From Aurelia coerulea (lineage: Eukaryota > Cnidaria > Scyphozoa > Semaeostomeae > Ulmaridae), in the NCBI GenBank assembly GCA_039566865.1, contig CM076959.1, forward strand, positions 16,910,501 through 16,974,500: a DNA stretch of 64,000 nt. The letters are read 5' to 3'. The position numbers were made by a program, and so were the translations under genes. Positions within the stretch are counted from its first letter, which is position 1. Each line of letters begins with the position of its first letter. This document shows positions 1 to 11,800 of the stretch, one piece after another. The notes under the pieces are model-generated. The model was not told the origin of the DNA. It searched no databases and saw nothing but the letters and a program-made list of their open reading frames with translations.

Positions 1-88
1 TCTGCAGTCGCTAATCGCTTTGAATTGACATGTCAATCAAACTCAACTGTTGCTATTGTATCATAAAATCTGCCTTTGTTGGTCTTAG
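1..88. repeat. Family E foldback MITE, right-hand end
   Basis: The first 80 or so bases match the right-hand end of the foldback element at 62198-62850 and the half-copy at 56103-56403: a CTGCAGTCGC core, TTTGAATTGA, then a tract reading CTGTTGCTATTGTAT and AAATCTGCC. The left part lies outside the window. Confidence 0.75.
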
Positions 89-466
89 TTGGTTATAGTT
101 TCACCTTCTTCAACAGCTGAGGAAGCTTCAGAAGCAACTGAGGTCACAAGCAATATACAATCCTTAGAGACTGAAGTAAAACTCCTTACTGAAAAGATCT
201 ACACTGATTACATAACTCGTAGGGAAAGTCAGCCCCCCGTCGAAGAAGAAGAGCATGAGACAGTGTGTGGGATTTGTAACCAAGGATCCATCGGAGAAGA
301 CGGGGGTGAGGTATGGATAAGCTGTGGAACCATGGGAGAAACAGGAGCTTTGGTCGACGGGTGTGGGGTGTGGTGTCATTTACAATGCTCGAATTTAGGC
401 CGTGACAACTTATCTACAAATGAACTCAAACTTATAACTTGGCATTGTCCCAAATGTGTAAGCTAG
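89..466 (+). CDS. PHD-finger protein, 3'-terminal exon or transposon-borne fragment
   Basis: An open frame of 125 codons ends at TAG 464-466. Its C-terminal half is a PHD-type zinc finger: C60-x2-C63, C79, C92, H97-x2-C100, then W118-H-C120-P-K-C123. The spacing between the third and fourth ligands is 12 residues instead of the usual 2, an insertion. Upstream is an acidic, possibly coiled stretch (residues 22-55). There is no ATG; the frame opens next to the acceptor-like TTAG at 85-88 and follows directly on a family E MITE end. It is therefore either a last exon whose upstream exons lie outside the window, or a C-terminus carried by a transposon. PHD fingers usually bind histone tails, but no partner can be inferred here. 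Recognition of the finger is firm; the gene's identity is unknown. Confidence 0.55.
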   Translation: MVIVSPSSTAEEASEATEVTSNIQSLETEVKLLTEKIYTDYITRRESQPPVEEEEHETVCGICNQGSIGEDGGEVWISCGTMGETGALVDGCGVWCHLQCSNLGRDNLSTNELKLITWHCPKCVS

Positions 467-871
467 TAGTTGTGCCAGAGAGAAGGGGCGAATCGTCTTC
501 CAAACTGTCCCAATTTTCTTCAGCTGCCTACAGTTCTTCGATACATTTGCGGGCTCTTCTTACCTGGAACAACGGAGAGAATTCAACATAACGGTAACAG
601 CCCCGAAGAAGTCCTGCATGGCAGCACGAAATTTTGGTAAAATATAAGTTCACATATATTTGCTGTTGTTTGTTCATCGTGTTTTGGAGTATACTGTTCC
701 CCAATCTTTTCCAGAATCGGTAATCATTTGGAGCGAAAAAATTGTGGTGCAGGGTAAAGAAAAAATTTTTGTTGGCACACCCCGTACAAATTTGATTCAA
801 GCACCCCCTGGGTACCCATTGTAGTAACATGTAATTTTTCTAAGCTCAAGATATTTTGTATGCACTATATA
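467..871. other. Spacer with no recognised feature
   Basis: Nothing beyond short unassigned open frames. A GGCACACCCCGTACA string at 774-788 resembles MITE tips, but I found no partner arm. Confidence 0.5.
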
Positions 872-1450
872 CAGGGTGTCCCAAAAAAATTGTGCCCCGT
901 TTGTCTGAAGATTGCTACAAAACGGCAAAAGATTCTCGCCAAAATTGTGCATGATGGTGCTCTTCAGATGTTCAATTAAAGTTTGCCACCATCCCTGTAC
1001 AAATCCGTTGAAAATGATGGAGCTACGACCTTCAGAAGACCAAATTTGCCTGACGACTGAAACCAGCAGTCGGCCATTTTGCCTTACTATTTTGCAGTGA
1101 TAAGTATCTTCACGTGAGGTAAGAAATAATTTCTGTGTGGAACTATCCGAGGATTATCGGAATTTTCAGGAGAGCTATGACATTGGAGGCTGCTGTTTCA
1201 TTTTCATTTCATAAAGCTATTTATTGCTGCAAAATAGCAAGACAAAATGGCCGACCGCTGGTTCAGTGATCGGGCAAATTTGGTCTCCTGAAGGTCATAG
1301 CTCCATCATTTTTCAACGGCTTTTATGGCGATGGTTGCAAACTTTAATTGAACATCTGAAGAGCACCATCATGCAAAAGTTTGGCGAGAATCTTTTGCCG
1401 CTTTGTTGCAATCTTTAGGCAAACAGGACACAATTTTTTGGGACACCCTG
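872..1450. mobile_element. Family C foldback MITE
   Basis: The two ends are long imperfect inverted repeats: CAGGGTGTCCCAAAAAAATT at 872 and its complement ending at 1450. Complementarity runs about 250 bp inward (for example the TTTGGTC...CAGACGA region near 1040 and the GGTCTCCTGA region near 1280). The target is TA on both sides (870-871, 1451-1452). It is non-coding. A 60-bp relic of the same family lies at 16137-16196. Confidence 0.85.
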
Positions 1451-1459
1451 TAGATACCA

Positions 1460-1591
1460 ATGCGCTGTTTAGACATCTTGGTACCAATGCGCTATTTAGA
1501 CATGTTTAGCTGGCGCTGCGATGAAATGCGCTGTTTAGACATCTTGGTACCAATGCGCTATTTAGACATGTTTAGCTGGCGCTGCGATAAA
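1460..1591. repeat. 66-bp tandem duplication
   Basis: Two near-identical 66-bp units, 1460-1525 and 1526-1591, each starting ATGCGCTGTTTAGACATC and ending GGCGCTGCGAT plus 2-3 A. Each unit contains two shorter copies of ATGCGCT(G/A)TTTAGACAT. Confidence 0.9.
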
Positions 1592-1718
1592 ATTTGACTG
1601 TTCGTTTGGTTCAATCACTTTATATTCGGAATAGAAGATTTAGTTATTTTAGTCGGGCTCCTTAGAGGCAAGATGCATCGTTTGTAGTTGTAGCATTTTG
1701 TTGGGTTTTGTCTTATTT

Positions 1719-3311
1719 AGCATAGGTTCCAAATCTTCAAAAAGGCTGGTGTAAAATTGAGTGACCTATTTCTCTGAGCTGAATTACTTCAAAGAAACTT
1801 TAGCTAATTCTCTATAATTCTACCGTTGGAATTTTCTGAAATCTTCAATATTTTCAGAATTCGAGTGTTTTTCTTCTTTTTCAAGAATTCAAGAAAAATT
1901 TTCAAAAAAGTTAAAACCATCGTAATTTCTAAACTGTTTGATGTAACATAAGATAATTTCGAAGAAAATCATAGTTTAGAAATGCCTACAATATGATATC
2001 AAGCAGTGGCGTCGTGGCCGGGGGGGCCAGGGGGGGCCAGGGCCCCCCCGGTGGAAAAGTTTTCGGGAAATTCGTCAGTTTTCCATTCTTGTCGGAAAAT
2101 CGAAAAAAATTGAATTAATCCATTTTCCTTACATAACTACTTTATGGCAATCGAAATGTATACATGAAATATCACTTTTTCGATCGCAAAAACTTAGTTT
2201 TTGATGAAAAAGTAGGTTTTTTGACAAAAAACTAGGTCCTTCGTTCGTTTTTCTGCAAAAAATTCCTTTTTCAATCGAAAGAAAGTGTGTTTTGTATTGG
2301 AAAAATAGACACATTAGGCGCAAAAAGTTTCTGACGAATAAATTTCAGACAAATGCTTTCGGTCAAAACATTCTTGGACTTTTTCCCCGAAAATTCGGTC
2401 GTCTTACCTACATTTTGGTGACTAAAAACGATACATTTACAATTTATTTTGCACGTTTTATACCTAAAAAATGTCATGCAATTATGGTTTGTGCATTAAG
2501 CTTTCAATGAGTTCCTCATCAGAATTTGCACAAGTGAATATTGTTGAGGAAGATGGAAATGATTACTAAGATGGGATTACTTTCAGTTTCTGTAAACGGA
2601 TGCGTATAGAAATGAAGATTTATATCAAGCTATCATGCTGCTATCTAAAATTTGAAAACGATCTATTTTTCAGTGCTTCTAAGGTCATTTTTTTCGAAAT
2701 TTCCCATGAAAAACCAATAGTAGATTCTTCAAAATAGGGGCGTTTTGCAACGATCTAAAGGGCGTGGTCACAGAAAATTTTCCCGGGGGCAAGCCCCCGG
2801 ACCCCCAGTTTTCCACCCTCCTTGCACATATAGCTTCAGCCTCACATTCATCACCAATCACGTCTCAACAACAGCCTCACCTCCAACAAGAATCGCCTCT
2901 TAACAGGACTGCTGTGTCCCTTTCAAAAATTCTTCGCTATTATGGAACTTTTATATGACAAAAGTTCTTGCCATTTTGCCACTTTTTGTTCGTTACATTC
3001 CTGCTTAATTTTTGTCGGAAAAATGTCTCTTTGTCGGAAAATTATGACCCTTGGCCCCCCCTAAAATCATGCTCCCACGACGCCACTGATATCAAGCAAA
3101 CGTCTGTCACTCATCTGGTTTTTATGATTTAGAAATTTGATGACGTCACATCCTCAAATGAGTTGAAATGTGAGATACGCTGTAATTTCCAAAAATATTC
3201 AAAATTTCTAAAAATTCCAATGGTAGAATTATAGATAAGTATCTAAAGTTTCTTTGAAGCCATTCAATCAGAAGAAATAGGTCATTGAATTTTACACCCA
3301 CCATTTTACGC
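1719..3311. mobile_element. Family A MITE, interrupted by a family N element
   Basis: The left end AGCATAGGTTCCAAATC is at 1719. The body aligns with the intact copies at 12772, 14766 and 61519 until 2003 and resumes at 3089 after a nested insertion. The right tip is missing; similarity stops near TTTTACGC at 3311. Confidence 0.85.
2004..3088. mobile_element. Family N G/C-tipped DNA element, 1085 bp, 8-bp target duplication
   Basis: Inverted tips CAGTGGCGTCGTGG (2004) and CCACGACGCCACTG (ending 3088). It is flanked by ATATCAAG at 1996-2003 and 3089-3096, and removing it restores the family A host sequence. An 8-bp duplication is typical of hAT-type insertion. There is no transposase frame. 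Inner GGGCGTGG and TTTTCCCGGGGGC segments recur at 16.9, 20.75 and 34.66 kb. Confidence 0.85.
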
Positions 3312-3314
3312 ATT

Positions 3315-3618
3315 TGATGATTTGTTGCGATCAGTGTCAGACCATGATATTCAGCAATTGGTACAAGAAACTGCATTGAAGAAACTGAATAAAATATTCT
3401 TCGGATTCAGGTTACAACTGGGCTTGCTACAAGTCCATCTTTTGGTCCTAAAGAAGATGGTCCTAAGGAACGAAAGGAAGTCTCTTTTTCCCGAACCAAA
3501 AGAGAGACTTCTAGCAAGTCCAGGTCACAGCTAATCGTCAAATACATGTTCCAGACAAAAATACCCGCCATGTTGTTGTGTTATAAATGCAGTTGCCGTC
3601 GTACTTGGCTGTGATGGG
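3315..3618 (+). pseudogene. Coding-like fragment, unidentified
   Basis: Two consecutive open frames look protein-like. The first, up to about 3407, is rich in D, Q, L and K. It is followed by a second frame from the AG at 3406-3407 to TGA at 3616-3618, with basic and serine-rich content (KEVSFSRTKRETSSKSRSQ) and a C-x-C pair near its end. The frame change falls at an acceptor-like TTCAG/GT. I recognise no family; it may be a transposon-protein relic. Confidence 0.25.
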
Positions 3619-4882
3619 CAAATTTTTCCTTCATTTTATCACGTTGCTTTTAGTGTATTTTGATGCTATGGTATTAGCTACCTTTTTTTGCTGCATTGGG
3701 TATATTCTGTTCAGACTTCCCGAATCGCACAGGATTTTCGTATTTTTTTCAAAATGAAAGTTGCTGTTTGGGCATTAATCCTTGTACTTCACTAACGAAC
3801 AAACCAAACATTCATATCTTCTACGATTGCTCGGATATAAGTGGATTTTTAACGGTCACTTTTTGGTGGTTTGGGTGAAGCCACCAAACAAACTGCAGAG
3901 AACAATGGATGAACAATGGATAATCCCCGACATTGCGAGTTTACGGATTTGTTTACTGTTTGACGACGGAGCCCCTTTAATTTTATCTGTTAATTCTTTT
4001 GGTTCTGGTGCCCATGCCCAGGGTTCTGGTGCCCATGCCCAAGGTAAGACTTCCCAGGAAAGGAAACGGGATTAGAAGGATCATATATCCTATTCACACT
4101 GGCAAGCTAAACCAGATCCCTGGTTATCGAATGGGGCCGTCTAATTGGTCAAGACGCAAATCGAGTGCATTTGATTGGCTAGAATTTAACCTGGTTAGAT
4201 AAAGCTAGTTTCAACTGTGCTAATGTGAATGCGAATAGACTCATTTAGAGGATGGTGACAAGGGGTATGGATGGTACTGGGGGATGGCTTCTAAGGTATT
4301 TCGTACTGATACCTGTCGTACTGGGCACTGGTGAAATAACTGTGCTACCGAGGAAATTTTTTGAGAACTGGGACACGTACCCTGGGTTCCAGAGCCTTTC
4401 CCATTTTTATTGGTTTTTACTTTTGTTGGCTCTGGTACCTAGGGTATAGGACACGGAAATTATCCATCTTTTCATTTGGACTTTTCTACTTGGTTACTGT
4501 TGCGAAGCAGGAAAAGTCTGAGTACGCATTTTTGATAAGAATGAGGAAGTTTTATGTCATATTACTTCCCTTGGTTCTCTTCCGTCCTACACGTTTAATA
4601 AGAGACCTGAACTTTTGTTGAAAATATGGCGCAAGTCATGCACATGTATTTTTTTTTGTATAAGAAACTAAGAATTTGGGCCAGTACTGAAATTTTCTTA
4701 AAATTGTCAGAATTTGAGTACTCAGAGTTTCGTTAGAGCCGTTGGGAACGGAATGAACGGAATTTGCTTCCCAGCGACATCAACGTTATGGTTTTCGCCT
4801 GCACCTCAAAAGTGCTTATATTTGAGTTTCGTTCGTCTCTTTTGAAAATAATTTCACAGTAGGACTGAATATCTGGTTTGTA
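3619..4882. other. Spacer: 21-bp duplication and a MITE-like fragment only
   Basis: 4001-4042 holds a perfect 21-bp tandem duplication (GGTTCTGGTGCCCATGCCCA plus G). Around 4658-4730 is a fragment of the TAAGAAACTAAG family also seen at 8657-8735 and 11167-11403. I see no gene. Confidence 0.5.
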
Positions 4883-5267
4883 CAGTAAATCCCCGCGTAT
4901 AAGAACCTACTTTTTGACTATACTAATTTCAACGTACAAAGGGTCTTATTTGAAGAGTGCCTTGCGTAGGACCCCTGCAATAAGAACATATTTTTCTTCA
5001 AACTGAATCAGGTTCTTAATTACAAGGTGCATAAGTTAACAGAGACGTAGGAACCGGGGGGGCACTGGGGGCACGTGCCCCCCCCAAGATTTTGAAATAA
5101 ACAAAGGAGTGCCCTTTTATTTTCAGGAAATGCCCCTTAGCTTAATGTAAAAAGTGCCCTTGAAGTGTCGTGCCCCTCCAAGTTTTAGATGCTTCCTACG
5201 TCCCTGTAAGTTAAGAAAAACAGCATCCAGGTTATTTTTTTAGGTTCTTATATACGGGAATTTACTG
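4883..5267. mobile_element. Family B MITE containing a second G-rich insertion
   Basis: Tips CAGTAAATCCCCGCGTATAA (4883) and TTATATACGGGAATTTACTG (ending 5267) are diverged forms of the family B ends, with TA on the left. Inside, 5045-5206 carries GACGTAGGAACC...TTCCTACGTCCC tips around runs of G and C, probably a nested element. Confidence 0.7.
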
Positions 5268-5622
5268 TCGTTTGTTCGAATTCAAACGCATATACTCGTT
5301 TGAAAGAGAACGTATTTTCTTATTAATTGGTGTAGCAGATTTTGAGCCCTCCCAAAACATATTAGTATGTATGTATCATAAGCTATTGTGTTTGAATGGG
5401 AAAATGTAGGAAAAGGCCCGAAAAAGGTGGACAAAACAAAACAGAGGGAACGGACAAAAACACGTAATTGACTCTGCAAGAATTAGAGTGCGGAGGAGTG
5501 TTGACTCATGATTCATTATTCTCCAATGCGGAACTCACATTTCAGTCAACATGAGTCAAAGTGGCGATCAAACTGCGAAGCGAGTGGAGGACGGTCAAGC
5601 GACTTTAAACGCGTTAACTTCA

Positions 5623-5630
5623 TATAAATA
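5623..5630 (+). promoter_or_regulatory. TATA-like box of the receptor gene
   Basis: TATAAATA lies 72 bp before the start codon at 5702, the spacing expected for a TATA box with a short 5' leader. It is the only such box close to the start. Inference from position only. Confidence 0.4.
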
Positions 5631-5696
5631 CACTATTAGACTACAATAACTTGTTTATAAATTGTTATTTGAAGTCTTAGCTGTTATTTGGTACCA

Positions 5697-5753
5697 ATGA
5701 AATGGAGATTGTTTGCAGTTCACGAGGGATACTTTTGGTTTTACTTTGGCTAG
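5697..5753 (+). promoter_or_regulatory. Overlapping upstream ORF at the receptor start
   Basis: An ATG at 5697, in another frame, opens an 18-codon ORF that ends at TAG 5751-5753 inside the signal-peptide exon. Its context (C at -3) is weaker than that of the main ATG five bases later (G at -3 and +4), so scanning ribosomes could use either. Confidence 0.5.
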
Positions 5754-5881
5754 TCGCGTGCTGCAATGTTAGGCCGACTGAATCTCGAAGTTTTACTCAA
5801 CAAGGAAAACAAACAGAGAAAAGAATTCTTATGAAATGCCGAAGAAGATGCCTGTTGGTTCCTTTGAAGCCGCTAAATGAA
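5702..5881 (+). other. Receptor exon 1: signal peptide
   Basis: Sixty codons, ending in phase 0 at the donor GTGAGT (5882). The core ILLVLLWLVACC (residues 10-21) is a classic signal-peptide h-region followed by a polar stretch. Intron 1 (5882-11577) is the longest in the gene and is full of repeats. Confidence 0.85.
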
Positions 5882-8800
5882 GTGAGTGAGCTTATAATTT
5901 TATGTTTTTTCAACAAGATAAATCAGCTACGAAATGTTTTGTGTATCAATTTCCAGTTTCTGAATGATTTTCAGGATCACTGAATTCAACTGAGACAAGT
6001 CAGATTTTCCGAGAAAAGGCCTATTTTGACTGAGGGCTTAGCTCATTGCGTAGCCAACAAAATAAAAGTACTTGCTACGTTCAATCTTCCACTAGTTGGA
6101 AGTTAGTGCCGTGTTTGGAAGTCATTTTATCAAATCACTGCCCATATGCCCCAAAATTTATGGGCAGATAGATGATACGATGCTAAGCAAAATTTGCAAA
6201 AATCGGGCAGAAATCAGCCTTGCATCGGGCAGCATTTTTATATAGACTTGAATTTTTTCTCGGGCAGCCCCCTCCCAAACCAAATTTTTATCTTCACTTA
6301 CGCCCGTATGTTTGTTACCCCCGTCGTGGAACTCAACCCCTTCGTGGAACTCTACCCCTTCGCAATTTCGTTGTTCTATCGTACCCCTACTTTGGGCATT
6401 CCATGTAATATGGCTTTTGATTTTCAGGTACCATTCCCCTTTCCGTGCAACTATAATTGTATGATGCAAATGAAAAAATGTCAGATTTTGCCCCCCTCCC
6501 ATCCACACCTTAGCTTTTTCGCACGCCCCCTCCCCCAACTGGTATTTCAGAATCAGACAATATTTCAGAACTAGAAATTAAAGGGAATCTAAGCATAAAA
6601 AGTAGCTTTGATATTGATCCTCCATTACCCAAATATGGTTCAGCATGTGCCACGACCTATTGTCTTTGCCACTCTCCATCGCAGAGGCTGTTTTTTGGAA
6701 ACCGAACTTTCAACTAAAGCTCTCGAAACTGCGAGAAGTTCGGTTTCCAACAAACAGCCTCTGCGACGGAGAGTGTGTCTTTGCATGGCTATTTGTACCA
6801 GGGGCGTATGTATGCTTTGATCTTTGAATATCATGTACAATATATTCTACGCGAATTTTGGGGGTTTTGAAAATATACTAGTTGTTATGCAGGGCCGTAG
6901 GAAGAAGCTTCGGATTGGGGGGGGGGCAATTGTTCTTAAAACAATAGAGAACAATACATCTAATCAATTCGAGTGACGTAGCACCATTGTTTTCAAAATT
7001 ATTGGGGGGCTCAATCCCTCCCTGCCCCCCGTTTCCTACGGGCCTGGTTGTTATGTACTCCCTCCTGGATCGATTTGTATCATTCTAGCTAAAACATCCC
7101 CAAAGAATGAGGCTAGCTACCTAATAAGAATGATTCTAGCTACCTCACCCCCCAGTTAGGAAAGTTACAATTATGCTGCTTCATCCTATTTTGTTTTGTC
7201 TACTCAGCGCTTTTCGAAAAGTCCATGCAGTGATTTCTTTGAATCACATGTTTTCTTAGAAGTCAAAAATAACTGATTTCAGAATAACCTATTGTTCTCA
7301 TGCCAGCCATCTTTCAGAGGCTTTCAGGGGCCTTTCAGTTATTGTTTAGGAACTGCAGTAATCCTTCTTGACGCATTTCATTTTTAGCAGGCTGTTCCTT
7401 AAAATTTTGGACACTTCCACCCCCAAAGTCTACGAGTTTCTTAACTTCCAACAGAAATGTAGAGTAAGAAGGCCCCCACATTGATAACATACACGTTTTT
7501 TTTATAAGAAACTTGGATCAGCACTTAGTACTAAAAGTTTCTTAATTTCGCATGAAAATTTCGGTGTTTTAGTACTAAAAGTTTCTTAATTAGTTTCTTA
7601 TTTTTTTGGGCCTAAAATTTTCGTATTGTTCGCAGTTGAGCCTTCTTCTCGAGAAAGGGCTTCCATTTGGCATTGACATTGTCATCAAAAAGAAGCCATG
7701 CACATCAAGGCAAAAATTTACCAATTTTGCAGCAGAAATAAAGTTTTAGAGTTTCTTAACTGTTCTTGAGCGTAGTACTAGAGTTTCTTAAATTTTTGGT
7801 CATCGTAGTACTAGTTTCTTATAAACCAGTTTCTTATAAAAAAAACGTGTAATTTGCACTCAAAACAATATCAAAACAGTTACTATTACTTATTACTACT
7901 TATACTATATTTGCCTGTCTACTAGATTGTACTAATACCAGGAATTGCCCCTAAAACATTGGCTAATCAAACAGGAAAGGTTGAATACTGTAATATTGTT
8001 CGACATTGAAGGAAAATAGTTAGCAAGGAAACCCCGCCAGTTCGTTTCAAAACAGCTGGCGAACCCGGGGGGGCTACTTAGTATATTTTGCTGACGGGAT
8101 GTGCACTCCTTTCTGGGTATCGTTTTCGCCTCTTTTTTCTAACGTCGGGTATCAAAAGAAGGCAATCTTTCTAAAGCCGGACGTCAAAAGTGTTATTTCA
8201 TTGTTTTTCGACGAAATTTTACGTTTTGGGGTATGCTTTTCACCAATTTTCTCTAAAGCCGGCTATCATTTCAAGGGAAAATTTCTAAAGCCGGGTGAAA
8301 ATTTTTTTCTTGGAGTGCACATCCCCGTACAATTGAAATTCAAGTACACCCCCCGGGCTGGCGAATTTCTGGTAGAATTTGAAAAAAGCGCCTCCCTGAA
8401 CAACCCTTGCGATGTCGCAAGAAATAAGTGGCCTAAATAAAGTCTTTTGAACAAAAAAATTTGTTTTGGTTTGATTTCCTAGAGTTGAGTGACTTTGGTT
8501 AGAGGATCAAGGATCTGTTTATTAGTGACGCATGCTGCTGACAAAAACTGAAAGGGATTCTGGTGTTGAGAAATTAAAGCAATTATGATGCTGACACTGT
8601 GAGATCTGAACGAACATGATATCTTGGGTGTTTTCATTCAAAGTCCACTATATTTTTTCTCATAAACTAAGACTTTGGGCCAGTACTGAAAGTTTCTTCG
8701 ATGTATCAGAATCTGGGTACTCAGAGTTTCTCTAGTCTCGAAAAAGCAACAAGAGCATCATCTTATTTAATAACGACGCCAACAACACGAACAAAGAATA

Positions 8801-11800
8801 ACAAATGATCTACCTACTAATAACAACTTATGACCAGCTTATGACTGTTCACGTAATACGAAAGCACTTGTAAGGAAGGTGTCAATCTCTTTAATCAGGC
8901 CAAAGTTTTTATTTGACATCAAAATCATTGTATGCATTCGAACACATTGAGGTTCATTGTATGCATTGCATGTTGATAAAAGATTACAAGGATCCCCCAG
9001 CAAAAATGCCCCTTAGCCCCTTTGTTATTTTACTTTAAAGCTCGTGCTGTGACTATGTTGATTGTTGAAAAGACCAAAAGGACCCAAGGCCTGCATGGTA
9101 TCTAAATGAATGGAAAGTATGACCAATGGAGTTGCCAAGTGTAGAGATGGGGGCATTTGTCCCTTTTGTCAAAATGTGGTCCTCAAGGTCCATTCAAAAC
9201 AAGGATTATTATTATTATCAATTTCTTTAAAAGTTGGCTAAGGAGAAAGTGGTTGGATATAGTAGATAAGTATGGTGGGGCATGAATTTTTGCGAGAAAA
9301 GCTGGAACATGATTGAAAAGTCCTTCTACACAAAAGTTAAGGTTGGCGTTCTTAAAAAGGTGCCCAGACGAATTATCACAGAAGTGTCAAGGCTTCCATT
9401 TTGGGAGTAGGAAAAAAAGCACTGGATTGTGAGAAGAAGTCCACGCCCTAAGTAAAGGGTGCTCATGCAAAAAGGTGGTGATTCACAGAAAAATTTGACA
9501 AACTTGTGACAGTGTGACAGTCACACGGCAACATGATGTAGCACCATTGTTTTCAAAATTATTGGGGGGCTTGAGCCTCCCCCCTGCCCCCTCGCTTCCT
9601 ACGGGCCTGTTCACGTGGAGTTGCTGCAACTGTAAAAGTTCTCTATCGAGTCCAAATGACCCCTAAAGGAAGAAAATGGACCGTCGTCAAAACCTTCAGT
9701 CATAGATCAGGCATTAATGGATTGCTGAGAAATTTGCTCTAGCCATCGCCTCAGATCTTTCAGCAGTAACCTCATTCCCCATTCCTTGACATCCCAATAG
9801 AAATAAACTCTCTGCTCCCCCACAGTTGTTTGCGATCAGCTGATATATTATTACAGCAGAAACTACAAACTACTGAAAAAGGAGAATAGTACAAAGGTGC
9901 GAGGTTTCAAACGTTAGATTTTCAAAAGTCATATGAAATAAGCCCGAATTCTGGGCCGTTGAAATGGATTTATTGGAGAGGACGATGAATTTTGTCAAAT
10001 GGTTTCTTCAATAGATATTATAAACATCCATTTTAGCTTTCTTTTGAGGCTACTAGGATACTCCCCGAGCCGCATTTACCGCCGATAGTTTCTCACGTGG
10101 TAGATTCATTGATTGAAAGCGACGATCTCTTGGCTGGGGATCCGATCCTTTCTACCCTGCGTCAAAGACGACTTTGTGTGAAGACTACTCTGATCCAGGC
10201 CAGGGCCTATGCAGGAGATGGTATTCTCACTGATCAGTGGGTATTCTAGATTATTCTACATTATTTCTTAAGTATGTTGCGAGGAACAAATTAGTCAAGA
10301 AAGTGGTATTGCGAAGGATAAGGATAGGGAAACCAGGCGAAATGGGCCTACATTTGCATTTGTCGTTGTGGCTTTTTTGCAATCTGATTGGCTCAGTTTT
10401 GCTCGGGCTTTTCAGTTTGTTAACTAACTATTCAAGATTTATTACCTGTACACTTTAGGTACCTGGCAACCTTAGATCCTAATTACCCAACGACAAGCTT
10501 GGCAGCTGCTTTTGAGCAGATCTTCAAACACCTCATGTAAATAGTTGAACAACAACGCGTTATAACACATAATTCTAAATGAAATTTGTTTGCAGATAAA
10601 TCAAAAATCATTTATACAAGTTGTAGGGTATCAATTATTTGATCTCCGAGATTGGAAGGAAGAAATCTGAGTTTGCTGCAAAAAGCTGCTTTTATTAAAC
10701 ACAGAGAGCTTCCCCATAATTTAAAGAATACGAAGAATTTACATGATTTGTTTACAGGCCTAAAAGGTGTTTGTAGGTTCGTTAGGATAGACGTTCAGCC
10801 CTTAAATAAGATTGCACGAATGGTTAAAGCATTTTCCGTTTGGTATAATGGCTAGAAAGGAGTTGTAAACGTTCAACGTTAATAAATTTCACAAAAACAT
10901 GGCTTCGTCTTGGATAATTTAATAAAACTGGATTTGTGTCCAGTTTTACAGCTCAGCTCTGGATAAATAAGGCCCTCAGTGCACCAGCAACAACAACAAA
11001 ATAATAACAACAACAGCAACAACAAAATAGTTCAACTCAATGAGATGAGTGTAGCTTGAGGGTTCAAAGTTTCATTCTCTTCTTGGGCGAGGGTGGGGAA
11101 ATTTGAAGAGGGTACACAGTAAAATCTTGAACAGGGACTGTTTGTACTGTCACAGAAAAGGCAGTGCACGTATTCTTTTATAAGAAACTAAGAATTTGGG
11201 CCAGTACTGGAAGTTTCTTAAAATTATCAGATTTTGAATACTCAGAATTTCCTACAAGTACCTTACGAGTAATATGATACAGGAAACAAGTGAAAATGAA
11301 TTAAAAATATGTTGAGGATTTCTTCCAATGCTGGAGTTTCTTAATTTTTTGGCGATCTGAGAGTTGAGTTTCTATGGGCAGTTTCTTACAACAAAATGCG
11401 TGTATGCCTCAAATTTCAACCAACCCAAATCAATAAGAAAGTTTTTTTGTCGCCAAAAATAGTAAGTTATTCATAACCCCCAAAAATAGTAGCAGTTTTC
11501 TCAAAACCCAAACAAGCAATCGTAATTTTATTAAATCTGAAATGCGACTCTAATTTTATATTATGCATTTATTTTAGCCATTATCGAACTTTCTGAGTGA
11601 GGCTTACAAGGAATGCTTCGACCACTGTGTGAAAAAGAGGCTTGAGAAAGGTATGTACTTCATCGTCAGTTTGTTGGTTAGAGATTAAAATGCCTATTCT
11701 CATTGGCTGTTTTCGATTGCCTCACTTGTTTTTGCAACTTGCAACTTCTAGCATTGGTTCCAAATCTTTAAAAGTGTCGGTGCAAACACAAACTCCGAGT

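Noticed and set aside
6194..6574. Pair of 126-codon ORFs, one per strand
   Set aside because: Overlapping antisense frames in a C-rich, repeat-like region; no motif or splice sites.
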